DNA of 64,000 bases from Thermomicrobiales bacterium (lineage in GTDB: Bacteria > Chloroflexota > Chloroflexia > Thermomicrobiales > CFX8), in assembly GCA_023954495.1 (NCBI GenBank), contig JAMLIA010000003.1, positions 22,739 through 86,738 on the forward strand. Reading direction: 5' to 3'. Each line of letters opens with the position of its first letter. Within the stretch, counting starts at the first letter, position 1. The notes under the pieces were generated by a model. That model was not told the DNA's origin. It saw nothing but the letters and a program-made list of their open reading frames with translations, and did no database searches. Shown one piece after another: positions 8,281 through 17,335 of this stretch. A program made the translations under genes and the position numbers.

Positions 8281-9426
8281 TCACCGCAGGGCGAGCGTCA
8301 TGTTGGCGATGCCATTACCTGGATAGACCATTCGTTTGACCTCAGTTGGTTGAGCGATTGAAAACTCTGCCGTTTCCCTCAGGAGCTCTTCGAGACCAAC
8401 TCGCATCTCCAGTCGCGCGAGCGGTGCCCCGACGCAATCGTGAATGCCTCGTCCGAACACGAGACTGCTGTCATTGTCCCGAGCGAGGTTGATCGCATCG
8501 GCTTTCGCAAACGCGTCTGGATCTCGATCGGCGGCAATCCACATAAGGGTGAGCCGTTCGCCAGCCGGGATGTGGCAGCCTGCGATTGTCACATCCTGCG
8601 TGGTCGTGCGTCGGTTTGCAACGAGCGGCCCATCTACGCGCAGGATCTCATCAATTGTCTGCGGCAACATGACCGGCTCTTCACGAAGTTTCTGCTGGAG
8701 TTGCGTGTCTGTCGCAAGATGCCAAACAAGCAATCCAAGCCCTGCGGCGACTGTGCCGTGCCCAGCGATCCAGTTCCGCAAAATGCTGACGATGTCGTCG
8801 TCGCTGATGACTTGCCCGTTCACCGTTGTCGACATCAGTGTGCTGGTCAGATCGCTTGCAGTACGGCCAATGCGGCGGCGGTCTGCCAACTCCTCCTCAA
8901 CGATTGACGTGAACTCTTGCGCTAGCGCCGCGCTGGCTTCGCGGTCTCGTGATAGCGATGCCTGCTGATTCCCGTGAGTCCAGCCATGCAGGTGCTCCCA
9001 ACGATCGGCGCGCCAGCCGAGAAACGCGACGGCGCAGCGCAATGGGAATGGCATCGCAAATGCGTTGACAAATTCGATTTCGGGCTGATCGATGAGCGCT
9101 GCTGTGATCTCTGCTGCGATTGAGCGAAACGTCGGTTCGAAGTTGGCCATTTGGCCAGCCATAAAGAACGGCTCAATTGCAGTACGAAACAGCGTATGTT
9201 CAGGCGGGTCCATGCCGTTCGGCACTGCCCGGTGGTTCGACGCGCTGCTAAACGTCGCAGGATCATCAAGAATATCAACGATGTCGCTATGTCGGAATAT
9301 TGACCATTCAAGGAAGTCACTCCGTGCGACTGGGCATTGCGAGCGCATGCGATCGTATGCTGCGCGCTGGTTGCTCAAAACTGACGGGTCCCGTGGATCC
9401 CAGTCCGCAGTCTGGTTCTCACCCAT
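8281..9426 (-). CDS. Cytochrome P450
   Basis: A soluble bacterial class P450 monooxygenase of 381 residues; the substrate is unknown. The heme-binding signature FGRGIHDCVGAPLAR near the C-terminus supplies the Cys thiolate. The I-helix oxygen-activation motif is AGHGTVAAGL (Gly-His-Gly-Thr rather than the usual Ala-Gly-x-Asp/Glu-Thr), and the K helix has EILR. I chose ATG 9426 over a TTG 39 bases upstream because the family homology begins there and GGAAAGAG precedes it. No ferredoxin or reductase gene is adjacent. The neighbours are tRNAs and a dimeric-barrel protein. The missing acidic I-helix residue makes a non-standard reaction possible. Confidence 0.9.
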   Translation of the reverse strand: MGENQTADWDPRDPSVLSNQRAAYDRMRSQCPVARSDFLEWSIFRHSDIVDILDDPATFSSASNHRAVPNGMDPPEHTLFRTAIEPFFMAGQMANFEPTFRSIAAEITAALIDQPEIEFVNAFAMPFPLRCAVAFLGWRADRWEHLHGWTHGNQQASLSRDREASAALAQEFTSIVEEELADRRRIGRTASDLTSTLMSTTVNGQVISDDDIVSILRNWIAGHGTVAAGLGLLVWHLATDTQLQQKLREEPVMLPQTIDEILRVDGPLVANRRTTTQDVTIAGCHIPAGERLTLMWIAADRDPDAFAKADAINLARDNDSSLVFGRGIHDCVGAPLARLEMRVGLEELLRETAEFSIAQPTEVKRMVYPGNGIANMTLALR

Positions 9427-9576
9427 ATCTATGTCTCTCTTTCCACGAATTCGGAACCGTGCCAACAGCGCCGCAAGAGGATTGCCTGCGAGGCGATCGA
9501 AACGCGGTCGAATATGGTCTCGTCCTTTGGAGGGCCTGCGTTGATGAAGAGGAGGTGGCTCGCCTGGAATTCAGAG

Positions 9577-9649
9577 AGCGGGTGATGGGACTCGAACCCA
9601 CGGCATTCTGCTTGGGAAGCAGACACTCTACCAACTGAGTTACACCCGC
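9577..9649 (-). tRNA. tRNA-Gly (CCC)
   Basis: Acceptor GCGGGTG/CACCCGC, anticodon stem TCTGC/GCAGA with loop TTCCCAA giving CCC, T arm GTGGGTTCGAGTCCCAT. The discriminator is T and CCA is not encoded. It lies 16 bases after the stop of the dimeric-barrel gene on the same strand. The 150 bases between it and the P450 hold no further gene. Confidence 0.95.
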
Positions 9650-9665
9650 GCAGTCGTGGTCGAGT

Positions 9666-10352
9666 TTACACCTGGTCGGCGATTGGCACAATCTCGGCGT
9701 CGCTGCGCAGCCGCCCAAGCTCCATGTGCTCGATGTGAAACGTGGAGTGCTGCGGAACGCCGAGCAACATGCGAACCGACCGGGCAGCGCGCTCCTGCCG
9801 GTAGGCGGTCATCTCACTCGCCCGCAGAGCGGCCCGACTTTCCCAAAGCTCGCCAAAGATCGCTTTGCCCGTCACGTTGTCGCCCAGTGCAAGCACGCCA
9901 ATGAAGCCAGGATGTTCACGCTCCAACTCTTCAACAGCAGCATGACCGGCTTCAACGATCGAATTCCAGTGCTGCGGATCGACGCGAATCGTCGTGAACC
10001 GAGCGTGAGCGGTGTGCGGGACGATGTCGCTTCGGCTCCGCGCCTCATTTACATAAATAGAATAGGTTTCGCGCATGAGCGGCGAGTCCCAGTACTGGCT
10101 CAATATTTCGACGTCATGGTTCGTTTCGGGATCAATACTGACCAGTGTCTGCTCGGCTTTGGCCCACAACGTAATCGTCATTAACCGGCAATGATCGCGA
10201 TTCAGCAGCGTTAGCTCGCCACCATAGTCTTCACGGGAGCGGAGCGTCGTAATCACCTGATTTGTGAGGACATCGAGCGCGGTCGACAGCGTCTCAGGGC
10301 GATAGGTGCAGGAGGTAACGCGCGCGAACTGTGGTACTGCTAGCTGGTGCAT
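9666..10352 (-). CDS. Tandem dimeric alpha/beta-barrel (ABM-like) domain protein
   Basis: A 228-residue protein of unknown function. Two halves of about 100 residues each look like antibiotic-biosynthesis-monooxygenase-type ferredoxin-like domains. The second half is clearer: FTTIRVDPQHWNSIVEAGHA, EREHPGFIGVLALGD and KAIFGELWESRAALRASE, the classic 'strand, helix, gfig, w-s-aalrase' pattern. It has no signal peptide or membrane segment. The start is ATG 10352, with no strong ribosome site. The fold call is by pattern. The catalytic role, if any, is unknown, and relatives often bind heme or polyketide-like ligands. Confidence 0.65.
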   Translation of the reverse strand: MHQLAVPQFARVTSCTYRPETLSTALDVLTNQVITTLRSREDYGGELTLLNRDHCRLMTITLWAKAEQTLVSIDPETNHDVEILSQYWDSPLMRETYSIYVNEARSRSDIVPHTAHARFTTIRVDPQHWNSIVEAGHAAVEELEREHPGFIGVLALGDNVTGKAIFGELWESRAALRASEMTAYRQERAARSVRMLLGVPQHSTFHIEHMELGRLRSDAEIVPIADQV

Positions 10353-10456
10353 ATGCCGCGCAATCTGGCTCTTTTCGGGCTATTCAACCATTCGTAACGG
10401 TATCTGAATCTGACCCCGCGGTCAAATACCTCTTGGTCAAGTTCGATGCAGAGCTC

Positions 10457-10465
10457 TGCTACGAT
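10457..10465 (+). promoter_or_regulatory. Extended -10 element upstream of thrC
   Basis: TGCTACGAT has the TG-N-TAnnnT form and lies 39 bases before the thrC start codon. The best -35-like hexamer, TTGGTC, is 21 bases away and thus poorly spaced. Confidence 0.35.
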
Positions 10466-10504
10466 AGCCGACGCTGCCAATAGAACGAGAACAGGGGAGG
10501 CAAG

Positions 10505-11758
10505 ATGCAATCCGGAAGCCAAATCGAGAGCACCCTGAGCGGCATCGTCTGCTCAAACTGCGGACATCGATACGACGCAGATCAGTTGCTGACCGTCTGC
10601 GATGAATGTGGAAAAGTCTTGCTGGCCGAGTACGACCTGGATCGCGCGAAGTCGACAATGACCCGGGAGGCTCTCGCCAAACGTCCCTGGAATCTGTGGC
10701 GTTACGCCGAGATCATGCCGGTCCGCAAGGCCGAGCACCGTCTGACACTTGCCGAGGGAGGGTCGCCGCTGCTCAAGGTTGATCGCTGGGCCGCCGGAGT
10801 CGGACTTTCAAACGTGCTGGTCAAAGACGAAGGACGCAATCCGACTGGATCGTTCAAAGCGCGTGGACTTGGCGCGGCGGTGTCGCGTGCTCGTGAGCTT
10901 GGGGTGAAGGCAATCGCGTTACCGTCGGCCGGCAATGCAGCGGCGGCGGCGAGCGCCTACGCGGCGCGCGGCGGGATGGAGACCGTCGTCTTCATGCCGA
11001 AGGACGCGCCAGAAGTGTTCAAGGCGGAATGCCGCGCATTGGGAGCGCGCGTGTTCCTGGTCAACGGCCTCATCAATGACGCCGGCAAGGTTGTGCGTGA
11101 CAACGGCGCGTCGCGGGGTTGGTTCGACGTGTCCACGTTGAAGGAGCCGTATCGCGCTGAGGGCAAGAAAACGATGGGGCTGGAGCTTGTAGAGCAGCTC
11201 GGCTGGACAGTGCCCGACGCAATCATCTATCCGACCGGCGGCGGCACCGGCATTGTCGGAATGTGGAAGGCGTTCGATGAGCTGGAGCAGATGGGCCTGA
11301 TCGGCTCTGCGCGGCCGCGCATGATCGTCGTGCAGTCGGACGGCTGCGCACCGATCGTCAAGGCATTTGATATGGGCGAGCGCCACGCGCCGCTTTGGGA
11401 GGGCGCAGACACGATCGCGCCGGGCATCCGCGTGCCGGTCGCGATTGGCGACTACCTCATCCTCGACGCCGTGCGCGCGAGCGGCGGCACGGCCATCGCG
11501 GTGAGCGACGCCGAACTAAACGCGGCGATGCGATCCGTTGCCGAGAAGGAAGGGCTCTTCGTGTCGCCGGAGTCCGGTGCGGCATTTGCGGCCGCCGAGA
11601 AGCTACGCGCCGAAGGAAAGCTCTCTGAAACCGACAAGGTCGTTGTCTACGCGACCGGCTCCGGCCTCAAGCACACCGATCTGATCAGCGGAGACTATCC
11701 GGTGCTTGAGCCTGATAACGCTGAGATCGGGACCAAGATCGACACGGCTTACGCCTGA
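10505..11758 (+). CDS. thrC: Threonine synthase
   Basis: A PLP enzyme that converts O-phosphohomoserine to threonine. It has 417 residues. An N-terminal zinc ribbon (CSNCGHRYD...CDECGK) precedes the fold-type II core. The PLP lysine lies in NPTGSFKARG, the phosphate-binding loop is PTGGGTG, and PSAGNAAAAASAYAARGG and the C-terminal YATGSGLKHTD are typical. GGGAGG lies five bases upstream of the ATG. It is monocistronic and converges on mutM with a 10-base 3' overlap. The zinc-ribbon form is the short ThrC type common outside enterobacteria. Confidence 0.94.
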   Translation: MQSGSQIESTLSGIVCSNCGHRYDADQLLTVCDECGKVLLAEYDLDRAKSTMTREALAKRPWNLWRYAEIMPVRKAEHRLTLAEGGSPLLKVDRWAAGVGLSNVLVKDEGRNPTGSFKARGLGAAVSRARELGVKAIALPSAGNAAAAASAYAARGGMETVVFMPKDAPEVFKAECRALGARVFLVNGLINDAGKVVRDNGASRGWFDVSTLKEPYRAEGKKTMGLELVEQLGWTVPDAIIYPTGGGTGIVGMWKAFDELEQMGLIGSARPRMIVVQSDGCAPIVKAFDMGERHAPLWEGADTIAPGIRVPVAIGDYLILDAVRASGGTAIAVSDAELNAAMRSVAEKEGLFVSPESGAAFAAAEKLRAEGKLSETDKVVVYATGSGLKHTDLISGDYPVLEPDNAEIGTKIDTAYA

Positions 11759-12603
11759 TCGTGGTCGCCAAGCGGCTGGCACACAGGACAGAACATCGTC
11801 GTGCGTTGGTCGATTGTCAGGCGTACGAGGGGAGCCCCGCAGACGACGCAGGGACTCCCCGGCTTTCTCCCGTATATCTGCAGGCTTTCCTGATTCGTGC
11901 CTTCCTCGCCAAGCCCGGATCGGTAGTCGCGGAGCGTCGTGCCACGCGATTCGACTGCGATTGACAGAACATCGACGATCGCTGCTTGAAGTCGGCTGAT
12001 CTCGTCTGCGGCGAGTTCGCTCGCGGGTCGAAGGGGATGCACACCGGCCCGAAACATCGCCTCATCCACATAGATGTTGCCCAATCCCGCGATTACCGTC
12101 TGGTCAAGCAGCAGCGACTTCAATCTGCGTTTGCGCTGGAGGGCAAGCGCCAGGGATTCGATGGTGAACGCAGGACTGAGCGGTTCCACCCCGAGGTTCT
12201 CGTCGAGTCGTGCGGAAGCTTCACGGTCCAGAAGCGCGATCCGACCGAACTTTCGCGTGTCGTAGAAATCGAGCTCGGTGGTGCCAGAGAGCGCGAAGAC
12301 AGCGCGCAGGTAGGGTTCGCGCTCCGGCGCGCGTGCGTCAGTCCGCGTCGCGCGGAACAGGAGCTCGCCGGTCATCCGCAAATGGACCGTGATCCAGTCG
12401 CCCGTGCCAAGCTCAAGGACGATGAACTTTCCGCGCCGTGAGACGGCGGCTATCGAGTTGCCGATGATTCGCTCTTCGAAAGCCGGTAAGTCATCGTTTG
12501 CAACAGTGCGGCGCCAGCGCAGATCGAACGATTCGATAACCTTGTCTGCGAGGTACGGGCGAAGTGTCCGACAAACCGTCTCAACTTCTGGGAGTTCGGG
12601 CAT
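11749..12603 (-). CDS. mutM: Formamidopyrimidine-DNA glycosylase (Fpg/MutM)
   Basis: A base-excision repair enzyme that removes 8-oxoguanine and ring-opened purines, with AP-lyase activity. It has 284 residues. The N-terminus MPELPEVETV carries the catalytic Pro1 and Glu2. Lys in RGKFIVLELG, the helix-two-turn-helix region LLDQTVIAGLGNIYVDEAMF and the C-terminal zinc finger (CVVC...CPVC) with the DNA-binding QRTTMFC are all present. Divergent from hinT across a 55-base gap. Confidence 0.96.
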   Translation of the reverse strand: MPELPEVETVCRTLRPYLADKVIESFDLRWRRTVANDDLPAFEERIIGNSIAAVSRRGKFIVLELGTGDWITVHLRMTGELLFRATRTDARAPEREPYLRAVFALSGTTELDFYDTRKFGRIALLDREASARLDENLGVEPLSPAFTIESLALALQRKRRLKSLLLDQTVIAGLGNIYVDEAMFRAGVHPLRPASELAADEISRLQAAIVDVLSIAVESRGTTLRDYRSGLGEEGTNQESLQIYGRKPGSPCVVCGAPLVRLTIDQRTTMFCPVCQPLGDHDQA

Positions 12604-12658
12604 CGACGTGGCACCCTCTCAACAGGAATAACCTGGAATAGAGCGGAGGTCGGGCTAA

Positions 12659-13003
12659 ATGGTCGATTCATCATGCATATTCTGCAGCATCATCAACGGC
12701 GACATTCCCAGTGATCGAGTTTACGAAGACGATGAGTTCATCGCATTTCGTGACATTGCCCCGGCGGCACCCGTTCACGTTCTGATCGTACCGCGCAAGC
12801 ATGTCGTATCAATCGCCGATCTCGGGGAGGACGATGCGGCGTTCCTCGGGCGTTTGTTTCTCGTGGCGAACACTGTCGCGCGGAGCGAAGGCGTCGCTGG
12901 GGATGGGTACAGAGTCGTTAGCAATGTTGGGGAGAAGGGTGGGCAGTCCGTGTTTCATCTCCACGTCCATCTTCTGGGCGGACGGCAGATGACGGGGCTC
13001 TAA
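12659..13003 (+). CDS. hinT: HIT family purine nucleoside phosphoramidase (HinT-like)
   Basis: A 114-residue histidine-triad protein. Relatives hydrolyse AMP-lysine and other phosphoramidates as small cytosolic homodimers. The active-site triad HLHVHLLGG is near the C-terminus. The N-terminal CIFCSIINGDIPSD and ALVP-like HVLIVPRKHV are typical. GGAGG lies nine bases before the ATG. Confidence 0.94.
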   Translation: MVDSSCIFCSIINGDIPSDRVYEDDEFIAFRDIAPAAPVHVLIVPRKHVVSIADLGEDDAAFLGRLFLVANTVARSEGVAGDGYRVVSNVGEKGGQSVFHLHVHLLGGRQMTGL

Positions 13004-13010
13004 ATTTCTG

Positions 13011-13022
13011 GCGTACGTACGC
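13011..13022. promoter_or_regulatory. GCGTACGTACGC palindrome in the hinT-yqeY gap
   Basis: A perfect 12-base palindrome with core GTACGTAC lies 20 bases upstream of the yqeY promoter. The same core occurs at the dnaE and rsfS promoters, see those entries. Confidence 0.4.
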
Positions 13023-13042
13023 GATGGTGCGTGAATGTCACA

Positions 13043-13072
13043 TTGACCTTCAACAATTTCGGGCGCTATACT
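13043..13072 (+). promoter_or_regulatory. Sigma-70-type promoter for yqeY
   Basis: TTGACC (13043-13048), an 18-base spacer, TATACT (13067-13072). Both hexamers are one mismatch from consensus. The gene starts 83 bases downstream. Confidence 0.65.
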
Positions 13073-13155
13073 GCGCACACCGTCTGCCATTTTCGATGCA
13101 TACTGCATGATCGTCGCGGCAGGGGAGCGGCGTTCCTGTGGAGGGTGAGGCGGCC

Positions 13156-13617
13156 ATGAGTCTTGCTGAACAACTGGTATCTGATCTTCGTGATGCGATG
13201 AAGTCTGGCGATACACAGCGTCGGGAAGTCATTCGATTCCTGCGCGCGTCGATCAAGAATGCCGAGATTGACAAGCACGCCGAGTTGACCGACGAAGAGA
13301 TCGAGGCAGTGATTCGTGGCCAGATCAAGCAGCGCCGCGATTCGATCGACATGTTCCGCAAGGGCGGGCGTGATGATTTGGCCGATGCTGAAGCAGCCCA
13401 GGTCGCTGTGTTGCAGACTTACCTGCCGGCTCAGATCAGTGATGACGAAGCCGAGGAGCTTGTCCGTCGGGTCGTCGAAGAGTCCGGCGCGACCAGCCCG
13501 AAAGAGATGGGCAAGCTCATGCCGGCGCTGATGCAGGCCGCCGCGGGTCGTGTTGAGGGCCGAACCTTGTCGGCGCTGGCTCGTGCCGAGCTCGAACGTC
13601 GCTCGACGACCGCGTAG
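13156..13617 (+). CDS. yqeY: GatB/YqeY domain protein
   Basis: A 153-residue helical protein of the YqeY family, related to the tRNA-binding tail of GatB amidotransferase; its precise role is not known. Family features: LAEQLVSDLRDAMKSGDTQRREVIRFL, KNAEIDK, VIRGQIKQRRDSIDMFRKGGRDDLADAE, and the C-terminal KEMGKLMPALM. I chose ATG 13156, with GGAGGGTGAGG upstream; an upstream GTG at 13138 would add six residues. Followed by the pgpH-like gene 39 bases later, so probably one transcript. Confidence 0.92.
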   Translation: MSLAEQLVSDLRDAMKSGDTQRREVIRFLRASIKNAEIDKHAELTDEEIEAVIRGQIKQRRDSIDMFRKGGRDDLADAEAAQVAVLQTYLPAQISDDEAEELVRRVVEESGATSPKEMGKLMPALMQAAAGRVEGRTLSALARAELERRSTTA

Positions 13618-13656
13618 GGCAATTCCATAGAACATTCGACGGAAGTCGGAGACGCC

Positions 13657-15801
13657 ATGCCCATTCGCTGGATTCGTCGTCTCAAAGAAAACCCTCGTTT
13701 CGCATGGCGAGATTTGGCACGAATCTCGCTTTTTGCGCTGTCGTTGCTGGTCCTCTCGGTCGTCAGCGTTGCCGTTGACTGGCAGCAGCGTGAGTCTGCC
13801 ATTCAGTCCGGCAACATCGCCGACCGCACCATCAAGTCGCCCGAGACGATTACGTTCACCAGCGATCTCCGAACAGCCGAGCGTCGGCAGGAAGCCTACG
13901 ACGACTCGCGCAATGTCGTGACCGTGCACGACGAGAACGTTCGCATCGAGCAGTTGAACGCGCTGCGGCAGTTCACGGACGCTGCAGATGATCTGCGCGT
14001 CAAACGCGATATTTCACGCGACGAAGCTGCTGCCGAACTTCAGGCTGCACTCGAAGACCTGACGTCGGCAGATGCAATGCGGATCCTGGCGCTCTCGACT
14101 GCGAGTTGGGAACGTGTCCGGTCCGAATCTCAGCGTCTTGTTGGAGCGACGCTGGCCGACCCGATCAAACAGGACGACGTGCGCGGCCGCAAAGACAACC
14201 TGCCCGATCGCCTGTCACCGCAACTGTCGTCGGAAGAGCAGTCGCTCGTCCTCGCGATTGCACGACCATTCATACGTGCCAACGTGCATATCGACGACGA
14301 GAGCACACTGGCGAATCGTCAGGCGGCAGCGGACGCGGTTGAGCCAGTGACGGTGAATGTGCTCGCCGGCCAGGCGATTGTTCGCGACGGCGATATTGTC
14401 ACGGCCTACGATGTTGAGAAGCTCGAGCAGCTCGGCCTGATGAATCCGGATGTCGATGTCGCGACGCGGCTCGGGCGCTCGGGGATCATGGCCATCCTGT
14501 CCATCTTTACCGTGGCCTATCTCATTCGCTTCCAGCCGAACCTGTGGCGCGGACGACGGCTCCTGTTGTTGTCGGTGGTCATGCTGGGGCCGATTGTCGT
14601 TGCCCGCCTTGTCCTTCCACATTCCGACATTCAGTACCTGTTCCCTGTAGCGGCCTCGGCGATGCTCCTGGCGGTGTTGCTCGATTATCAAATCGCAATG
14701 ACGATCGGCACATTGCTCTCGCTGTACATCGCCGTGATCTCAAACATGTCGTTTGAGATCGTTGTGATGTACACGCTGGCGTCTATGGCAGGAGCGATCG
14801 TTGCCTGGAACGCTGAGCGCACGATTCGATTTGTGTGGGCCGGAGCTGCCGTCGCGCTGACCATGTTCGTGACGGCGCTGTCGTTCAACGCGATTTCAAC
14901 ATCACTGAGTTGGGGTCTGGTCGGTGAGCGGTTGATCGAGACGGCGCTCGCAGGTGCGCTGGCGGCGTCGTTGACGTTCCTGTCGTTCAGTCTCATTGGT
15001 TCAGCCCTCGGCATTACGACGCACTTGCAACTGATGGAGCTGGCGCATCCGAATCAGCCGCTGTTGTACCGTCTTGCTCGCGAAGCGCCCGGCACCTACC
15101 ATCACTCGATTGTCGTGAGCAATCTGGCCGAGAGCGCGGTCGAAGCTGTTGGCGGCGATCCGTTGTTCGCGAGGGTGGCGGTCTTGTACCACGATGTCGG
15201 CAAGCTGGTTCGCCCGACATTCTTTATCGAGAATCAGGGCCACATCGACAATCCCCACGACTTGCTTGACCCTCGCACAAGCGCACGCATAATCCTGGAT
15301 CACGTGAGCGACGGCGTACGACTGGCCAAAAAGGCGCGCATCCCATCGGCCATCGTTTCAATCATCGAGCAACATCACGGCACTTCGCTCGTTCGCTACT
15401 TTTATCAGCGGGCCGTCGATTCGGGTGCAGATGTCACCGAAGACGAATTCCGCTACCCCGGCCCGAAGCCACAGACCAAGGAAGCCGGTGTCATCATGCT
15501 CGCCGACTCGGTCGAGGCCAGTGTTCGGTCAGCTGCCGGCAGCGGACGTCTGGTGCGACCAAAGGACAAGGCGGTCGAGGGTAAGGACACGCTCGAAAGC
15601 ATCGTGACCAAGATCATCAGGGATCGTGTTGAAGATGGTCAGCTGGACGAGTGCGATCTGACACTGAAGGAGATTGATCAGATTCGACGCACATTCATCC
15701 AGATGCTCGAAGGCGTCTATCATCCGCGAGTCGAGTATCCAGCTGCTGCCGCGCCATCCACCACGCCGACGACCCCTGCGCCGAGTCCTGCCGGTGGCTG
15801 A
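13657..15801 (+). CDS. 7TM receptor with HD hydrolase domain (PgpH/YqfF family)
   Basis: A 714-residue membrane phosphohydrolase. PgpH relatives hydrolyse cyclic di-AMP. Order: an N-terminal membrane helix (residues about 22-42), an extracytoplasmic domain to about 270, seven membrane helices to about 450, then a cytoplasmic HD domain. HD ligands are visible in YHHSIVVSNLAE, VLYHDVGKLVRP, NPHDLLDP and IEQHHGT. The tail is Ala/Pro/Thr-rich. The final eight bases overlap the ybeY start. The usual phoH gene of this neighbourhood is absent here. c-di-AMP as the substrate is inferred from the family. Confidence 0.92.
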   Translation: MPIRWIRRLKENPRFAWRDLARISLFALSLLVLSVVSVAVDWQQRESAIQSGNIADRTIKSPETITFTSDLRTAERRQEAYDDSRNVVTVHDENVRIEQLNALRQFTDAADDLRVKRDISRDEAAAELQAALEDLTSADAMRILALSTASWERVRSESQRLVGATLADPIKQDDVRGRKDNLPDRLSPQLSSEEQSLVLAIARPFIRANVHIDDESTLANRQAAADAVEPVTVNVLAGQAIVRDGDIVTAYDVEKLEQLGLMNPDVDVATRLGRSGIMAILSIFTVAYLIRFQPNLWRGRRLLLLSVVMLGPIVVARLVLPHSDIQYLFPVAASAMLLAVLLDYQIAMTIGTLLSLYIAVISNMSFEIVVMYTLASMAGAIVAWNAERTIRFVWAGAAVALTMFVTALSFNAISTSLSWGLVGERLIETALAGALAASLTFLSFSLIGSALGITTHLQLMELAHPNQPLLYRLAREAPGTYHHSIVVSNLAESAVEAVGGDPLFARVAVLYHDVGKLVRPTFFIENQGHIDNPHDLLDPRTSARIILDHVSDGVRLAKKARIPSAIVSIIEQHHGTSLVRYFYQRAVDSGADVTEDEFRYPGPKPQTKEAGVIMLADSVEASVRSAAGSGRLVRPKDKAVEGKDTLESIVTKIIRDRVEDGQLDECDLTLKEIDQIRRTFIQMLEGVYHPRVEYPAAAAPSTTPTTPAPSPAGG

Positions 15802-16267
15802 CCCGGGCATCAATCTGGATTTGTTGGTCGACGATGGCGTCACAACGACCCTGGACGAGTGCATACTGTCCGACCTCGTAGAGTCCATGAGCGACCTTGA
15901 GTCTCGACTCCCGCGCGGTTCGTGGAGTCTCGCATTGCGACTCACGGATGACGAGCGCATTGCCGCCATTCACGATCAATTCTTCGCCGACCCAACGCCG
16001 ACAGATGTCATCTCATTTCCATCGGGAGACGACCTGCGCGAACGGGAAGGCCACCTGGGCGATATCGTTGTCTCGATGACAACGGCCGCCAGTAACGCGG
16101 CCATCTACGGTCACTCGACTGACCGAGAAGTTGCGTTCCTCTTTCTGCATGGTGTCTTGCACGTGATTGGCTACGATGACGCCATTCCGGAAGAGCGCGA
16201 TGACATGCTGCGTCGTCAGACAGCAATCCTCGAAGCGTTTGAGCGACAGCGCAGTTTTTCTCTATGA
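15794..16267 (+). CDS. ybeY: Endoribonuclease YbeY (rRNA maturation factor)
   Basis: YbeY is a zinc-dependent RNase in 16S rRNA 3' maturation and ribosome quality control. It has 157 residues from GTG 15794, which overlaps the upstream stop (GTGGCTGA). Motifs: LRLTDDERIAAIHDQFFADP, TPTDVISFPSGDD, LGDIVVSMTTA and the metal site HGVLHVIGYDD. The canonical site is H-x3-H-x5-H with the third His after GYD; here that position is Asp. The ATG of the next gene overlaps the TGA. Confidence 0.92.
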   Translation: MADPGINLDLLVDDGVTTTLDECILSDLVESMSDLESRLPRGSWSLALRLTDDERIAAIHDQFFADPTPTDVISFPSGDDLREREGHLGDIVVSMTTAASNAAIYGHSTDREVAFLFLHGVLHVIGYDDAIPEERDDMLRRQTAILEAFERQRSFSL

Positions 16268-17335
16268 GGGTGGCGCTCGTCGCAACGGTACTGAACGAGC
16301 AGGCCCGCCTTACGACCTGGCTCGCCGGTCTTGAAGAGCCAGCGTCAACCGGACGAAATCATCATTGTCGATGGCGGTTCGACCGATGGGACGTGGGAAG
16401 CGTTGCAGGAGTGGGCGGCCGCGCGGCAGGTCACGCTGCGCCAACTTCCAGGTGCTGGCATATCGGCTGGTCGTAACCTGGCGATATCGCTCGCAACCTG
16501 CGAGGCCATAGCCGTCACGGACGCCGGAACGCGGGCCGACCAGGGCTGGCTCGCTCGCCTGATTGACGCACTGGAAGACGGCTATGACGTAGCGAGCGGC
16601 TTCTTTTATCCGACGCTGGAATCACGTTGGGACCGGGCGCTGGCGGCGACCACGTTGCCAGATGTTAACGAGGTCGACGCCGATCGCTTCCAGCCTTCGA
16701 GCCGCTCAGTCGCGTTTCGAACCAGTTGGTGGCAGGCAGGCATTCGATACCCTGAGTGGCTTGACTACTGTGAAGACCTCGTCTGGGACTTCTCGTTGCG
16801 ACGGGCCGGTGCCCGATTTCAGTTCGTGCCTGACGCGACCGTGGAATTTTCAGGGCGGTCGTCGTCCAAAGCGTTTGCAGTTCAATACCTGCGCTATGCG
16901 CGAGGAGACGGTAAAGCCGGACTTTTTGCCAAACGCCATGCTGCGCGGTACATGACCTATCTCGGGGCGGGGGCAGTGCTGCTCCGGCGGCGTCCGCTTG
17001 AATTGCTTATCGTCGGCATCCTCGCAAGTTTGTACATGCGTGCTCCGGTCAGACGCCTCTTTGCACGAGATCACAAGCGACACGTTGCAATCAGCGAGAC
17101 GTTCGCGACGCTGCCGCTAGTGGTTGCTCTGCGTGGCCTCGGTGATCTGGCGAAGATGGCTGGATACCCTATTGGGCTCCTCTGGCGAGTGCGACGATTC
17201 GGCACGCTCGGCTGGAAGACCAGTTGGCAGCGCATCAGCCCGGATGGTGACGTGTGGTCTCCCGCAGCGTTGACCAGAGAAAGTCTGCCGCCCACATCGT
17301 CGCACGGCGACGAACCTCATGTGGCGGCGCAGTGA
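16264..17335 (+). CDS. Family 2 glycosyltransferase, frame-interrupted
   Basis: A GT-A-fold transferase of about 356 residues once repaired; the acceptor is unknown. The first frame starts at ATG 16264, overlapping the ybeY stop as ATGA, and reads MRVALVATVLNEQARLTTWL. It loses the family pattern after about 24 residues. The frame one base over supplies RQPDEIIIVDGGSTDGTWE, GAGISAGRNLAI and AVTDAGTRADQGWLARLIDA. The join lies near 16333-16345, and one extra base or two missing bases would explain it. A hydrophobic C-terminal segment (LLIVGILASLYM) could anchor it to the membrane. Its 3' end overlaps convergent cinA by about 100 bases, which is unusually long. Confidence 0.82.
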
